A DNA stretch of 64,000 nt, taken from NCBI GenBank assembly GCA_028551475.1, contig CM052357.1, forward strand, positions 19,949,931-20,013,930. Reading direction: 5' to 3'. The DNA is from Casuarina equisetifolia. Taxonomy: Eukaryota; Streptophyta; Magnoliopsida; Fagales; Casuarinaceae. The notes under the pieces are model-generated. The model saw only the letters and a list, made by a program, of their open reading frames with translations, searched no databases and was not told the DNA's origin. This document shows positions 61,891-64,000 of the stretch, piece after piece (position 1 is the stretch's first letter; each line of letters starts with the position of its first letter). The translations under genes and the position numbers were made by a program.

Positions 61891-62671
61891 GAAGATACGC
61901 GATATTCCCTATGCCTTTTAACGTTGCATTGTTGCCTTAAACACAAAACTTTGGAGTTACCAAGGAAAGAAGCCAGCAAGTGTCCTGTCAAAAAATAACG
62001 TTCAGGATTCATCGCCAAATTGAGGCCAAATTATTCTAACTTCTGATGAAAGGAAAAGTAAATGCTGTGATCGATATATCTCGTGCCTTAATAATGGTAT
62101 TTGACAAAATCAACGTAAATTTTGTCTTAATAAAGAAAAAGAAGGCCTGCACTTCGATCATGTCTACCATTTCAATTCCCCTAACTCTGAGCAACGACAC
62201 CAAACAACGTCGTGTCAATCATTTGCTGCCTCCGCACGCAATGGAAGAGTTGAGAGAAGTGACAGACAATGCCTTGAACTCTTGCAACGTGGAGTCATGT
62301 ATACCATTGCAAGCATGCTTTACATGACTCCACGTTGGCTTCTTTCTTCATTGGCCTTCTCATTCTATGAATGATATTTGAGGTACTGACATGCCATATA
62401 ATTGTAGGGTACTGAGCAACCATGGCACGAGTATAGGCAGAGATCTGACAGCATTTACACTCATTCAGATAATAATTCAGGTAGATATATCTCACTCGGC
62501 AAGGAAATTACTGAATACATAGAAATTTGAGTAAGTCTTCTTCAGACCTCCATTACAACTCTCATAGGCATGTTATCAGCCATTGATGGGCCATGTATAT
62601 AAAAAAAGATTACAATATTACCAGTTCGTTCATGCAACATATACTTACTCAAATTACGAGGTCCCACCTGC
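61891..62671. other. Intergenic between the zinc-finger gene and HSA32
   Basis: No gene recognised. It contains a 17-bp perfect hairpin at 62,285-62,337 and presumably the HSA32 3' untranslated region at its right end. Confidence 0.4.
62285..62337. repeat. 17-bp perfect inverted repeat (hairpin)
   Basis: Arms caacgtggagtcatgta (62,285-62,301) and tacatgactccacgttg (62,321-62,337) are exact complements around a 19-base loop that itself holds the palindrome agcatgct. Confidence 0.9.
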
Positions 62672-63129
62672 TCAGAATCGGAGATATGAGGTTCCGAGGA
62701 GAGAGGAATGATTTTTACCCAGGTTCCGTCCCCGGAGACATTCCAGATCCATAACCTGAGAGTGGTCCACAAAGAGGTTCACCTGGAAGTAGAGGGCAAT
62801 CAGGAAAAATGCTAAGAGCATGCAATACAAGATTCCATATATTGGGACATTCAATACACAATTCCGTATGTAATTTAGGAAAGAAGGATACTAGAGGCAT
62901 CATACCCTGGGACCATAATGCTTAACAAACCACTCGGAGGCCCTGGGATTTGATGCTTCAAACATGATCTTCTCGAGACCAAGACGCCCAATGACCTTGG
63001 CGATAATGTCTGCCCGAACAGTATCAGCATGCTTGCAGACATCATCGGCATCAATCATGATCATGTCTGCCCCAGCTTCTAAGCATCTCTCGGCCCGTCT
63101 GATCAAAAGATCCACATCTTCAACGAATT
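62672..63129 (-). CDS. HSA32: HEAT-STRESS-ASSOCIATED 32 (phosphosulfolactate synthase-related), last two exons, partial
   Basis: HSA32 is a heat-induced plant protein needed for long-term acquired thermotolerance, acting together with HSP101. It has the TIM-barrel fold of archaeal phosphosulfolactate synthase (ComA), though plants are not known to make coenzyme M. Exons seen are 62,906-63,129 (EFVEDVDLLIRRAERCLEAG ... ASEWFVKHYGPR) and 62,672-62,782 (VNLFVDHSQVMDLECLRGRN to GTSYLRF and stop), joined by a 123-bp GT-AG intron. These 111 codons match the C-terminal third of the family (roughly 290 aa). The exon at 63,129 follows a good acceptor (TTCTGCAG). The N-terminal exons were not found up to 64,000 and presumably lie further right. 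No defect is seen. Confidence 0.93.
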
Positions 63130-63777
63130 CTGCAGAAGCAAAGAAAAAGGCTGTTGTCAAAACCGCGAGAAGGTTCTACTTCCTCTCACTCTTATCTAGT
63201 TTGAGGACACTAAGCCTCTGACACGTTCCACTTGCTCCAGTGTTCAAGTTAACCAGTTCCTATACAATACTGTGATGTGCTTACTAAGTCTGATTAAAGG
63301 GAAATGCGGTTAGCATAGAAGATTAGCAACACAAGGAGATAATATCTAAACTGTCATAAAAATTCCCACTTCTTGATCATTTCATCCTCATCATTCATAG
63401 GATTGGTCAATGATAATAATTTCCATTCTTTTAATAATTCAATAGAAGAAGTAAGATGCATTCAATTGTCTTGTATTGTATTGAGAGTGTTAAGCCAAAA
63501 TAGAAATACATGAGTGCCAGTCTTATCAAACTGTTGTTTGACAGAAAATTTAAAGTTCCTTGAACTATCCTAACATATGGAGGCCTATGATACCTTGAAA
63601 TATCCTATCATTAGCTTTTATTGTTTTTAGCTATCGAGATATGCATAGATACATAACAGATGCAATCAAAGAGCATCAGATCTATGTTTTAAATGGTTGC
63701 AATTCGGGATCATTAAACTGAAACCAGAAGCAATTGGTCAAAAAAATGCACAATGGTCTCTGACCAGGGTTACTTAG
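63130..63777. other. Probable HSA32 intron; nothing else recognised
   Basis: AT-rich sequence with no recognisable HSA32 exon on the minus strand. Confidence 0.4.
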
Positions 63778-64000
63778 CTGGACCAACTAATTGCAAGGAT
63801 CGAAGGCAAGCAAGGAGAAAACATGACCAGTGGTGTTACTGTGGCTGTCATTTCTCAGGAAGCTGCTGAAAATATGAAAGTTTTGCTAAAAAGGGAGATG
63901 GAAGTGCTGCTTCAGTTACAGCAACTGCTGTCTAATGGAAAGGCGATAAAGTTACAGGCTGCTATGACATTAATTAAAAAAATAAAAAATAACGTCCACT
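63778..64000 (+). CDS. Possible exon of an unidentified plus-strand gene, cut by the window end
   Basis: A frame opens right after an AG acceptor-like site (GTTACTTAG|CTGGAC; the in-frame TAG sits at the junction) and stays open for 74 codons to the window edge. The peptide is helical and charged, with phrases such as ISQEAAENMKVLLKREMEVL and LQLQQLLSNGKAIKLQAA, which suggests a coiled coil. Base composition is richer in G and C than the flanking intron-like DNA. I do not recognise the family. It would be on the strand opposite HSA32, so it may lie in an HSA32 intron, belong to a neighbour, or be fortuitous. Confidence 0.35.
   Translation, partial: MDQLIARIEGKQGENMTSGVTVAVISQEAAENMKVLLKREMEVLLQLQQLLSNGKAIKLQAAMTLIKKIKNNVH

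Noticed and set aside
62285-62337. miRNA precursor
   Set aside because: The stem is only 17 bp and there is no extended foldback on either side.
63130-63777. Missing N-terminal HSA32 exons
   Set aside because: I scanned the minus strand for the conserved family blocks and saw none; they probably lie beyond 64,000.

Overview
The window is plant nuclear DNA, most likely from a woody core eudicot. It has intron-bearing genes with GT-AG splice sites, a complete anthocyanidin reductase gene, a HEAT-STRESS-ASSOCIATED 32 gene, relics of TPS-b-type terpene synthases, and many plant Ty1/copia elements and L1-type LINEs. I cannot name the genus from sequence alone.

Layout. About 1-51,000 is a repeat-rich block built on a decayed array of terpene synthase (TPS) genes, all on the minus strand. 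Relic A (5,548-about 14,010) keeps all seven exons but has in-frame stops and a 5.9-kb copia element in intron 3. Relic B (34,430-35,505, with intron-1-like sequence at 36,904-37,148) keeps exons 4-7; exons 2-3 are missing where a LINE sits. Relic C (about 43,865-44,770) is an exon 1 split by an old copia remnant. Between and inside them lie two copies of one copia family in opposite orientation (15,142-21,384 minus; 37,149-42,739 plus), a Tnt1-like copia (46,297-50,886), other copia fragments (1-4,100; 21,760-23,290), three solo LTRs with perfect 5-bp target duplications (2,612-3,863; 18,800-20,204; 26,189-28,086), and at least five LINE copies, one of which (24,560-32,390) has been invaded by both a solo LTR and a younger LINE. 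Target duplications were found for most of these insertions, so their order can be read.

About 51,000-55,600 is low in recognisable content, with microsatellites including a run of 28 Gs. From 55,700 onward the DNA is ordinary gene space with three minus-strand genes: ANR (55,732-58,494, six exons, 337 codons, apparently intact, GC-AG first intron), a two-exon C2H2 zinc-finger gene (60,212-61,657, 393 codons), and the last two exons of HSA32 (62,672-63,129), whose 5' part lies beyond the window or was not recognised. A possible plus-strand exon runs off the right edge (63,778-64,000).

Functionally, ANR makes 2,3-cis-flavan-3-ols for condensed tannins, HSA32 supports long-term acquired thermotolerance, and the zinc-finger gene is uncharacterised. 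They look like unrelated neighbours rather than a pathway cluster. The terpene synthases appear non-functional. I found no convincing new biological system. The points of most interest are the GC-AG intron, the LINE-associated loss of TPS exons, and the nested-insertion history.
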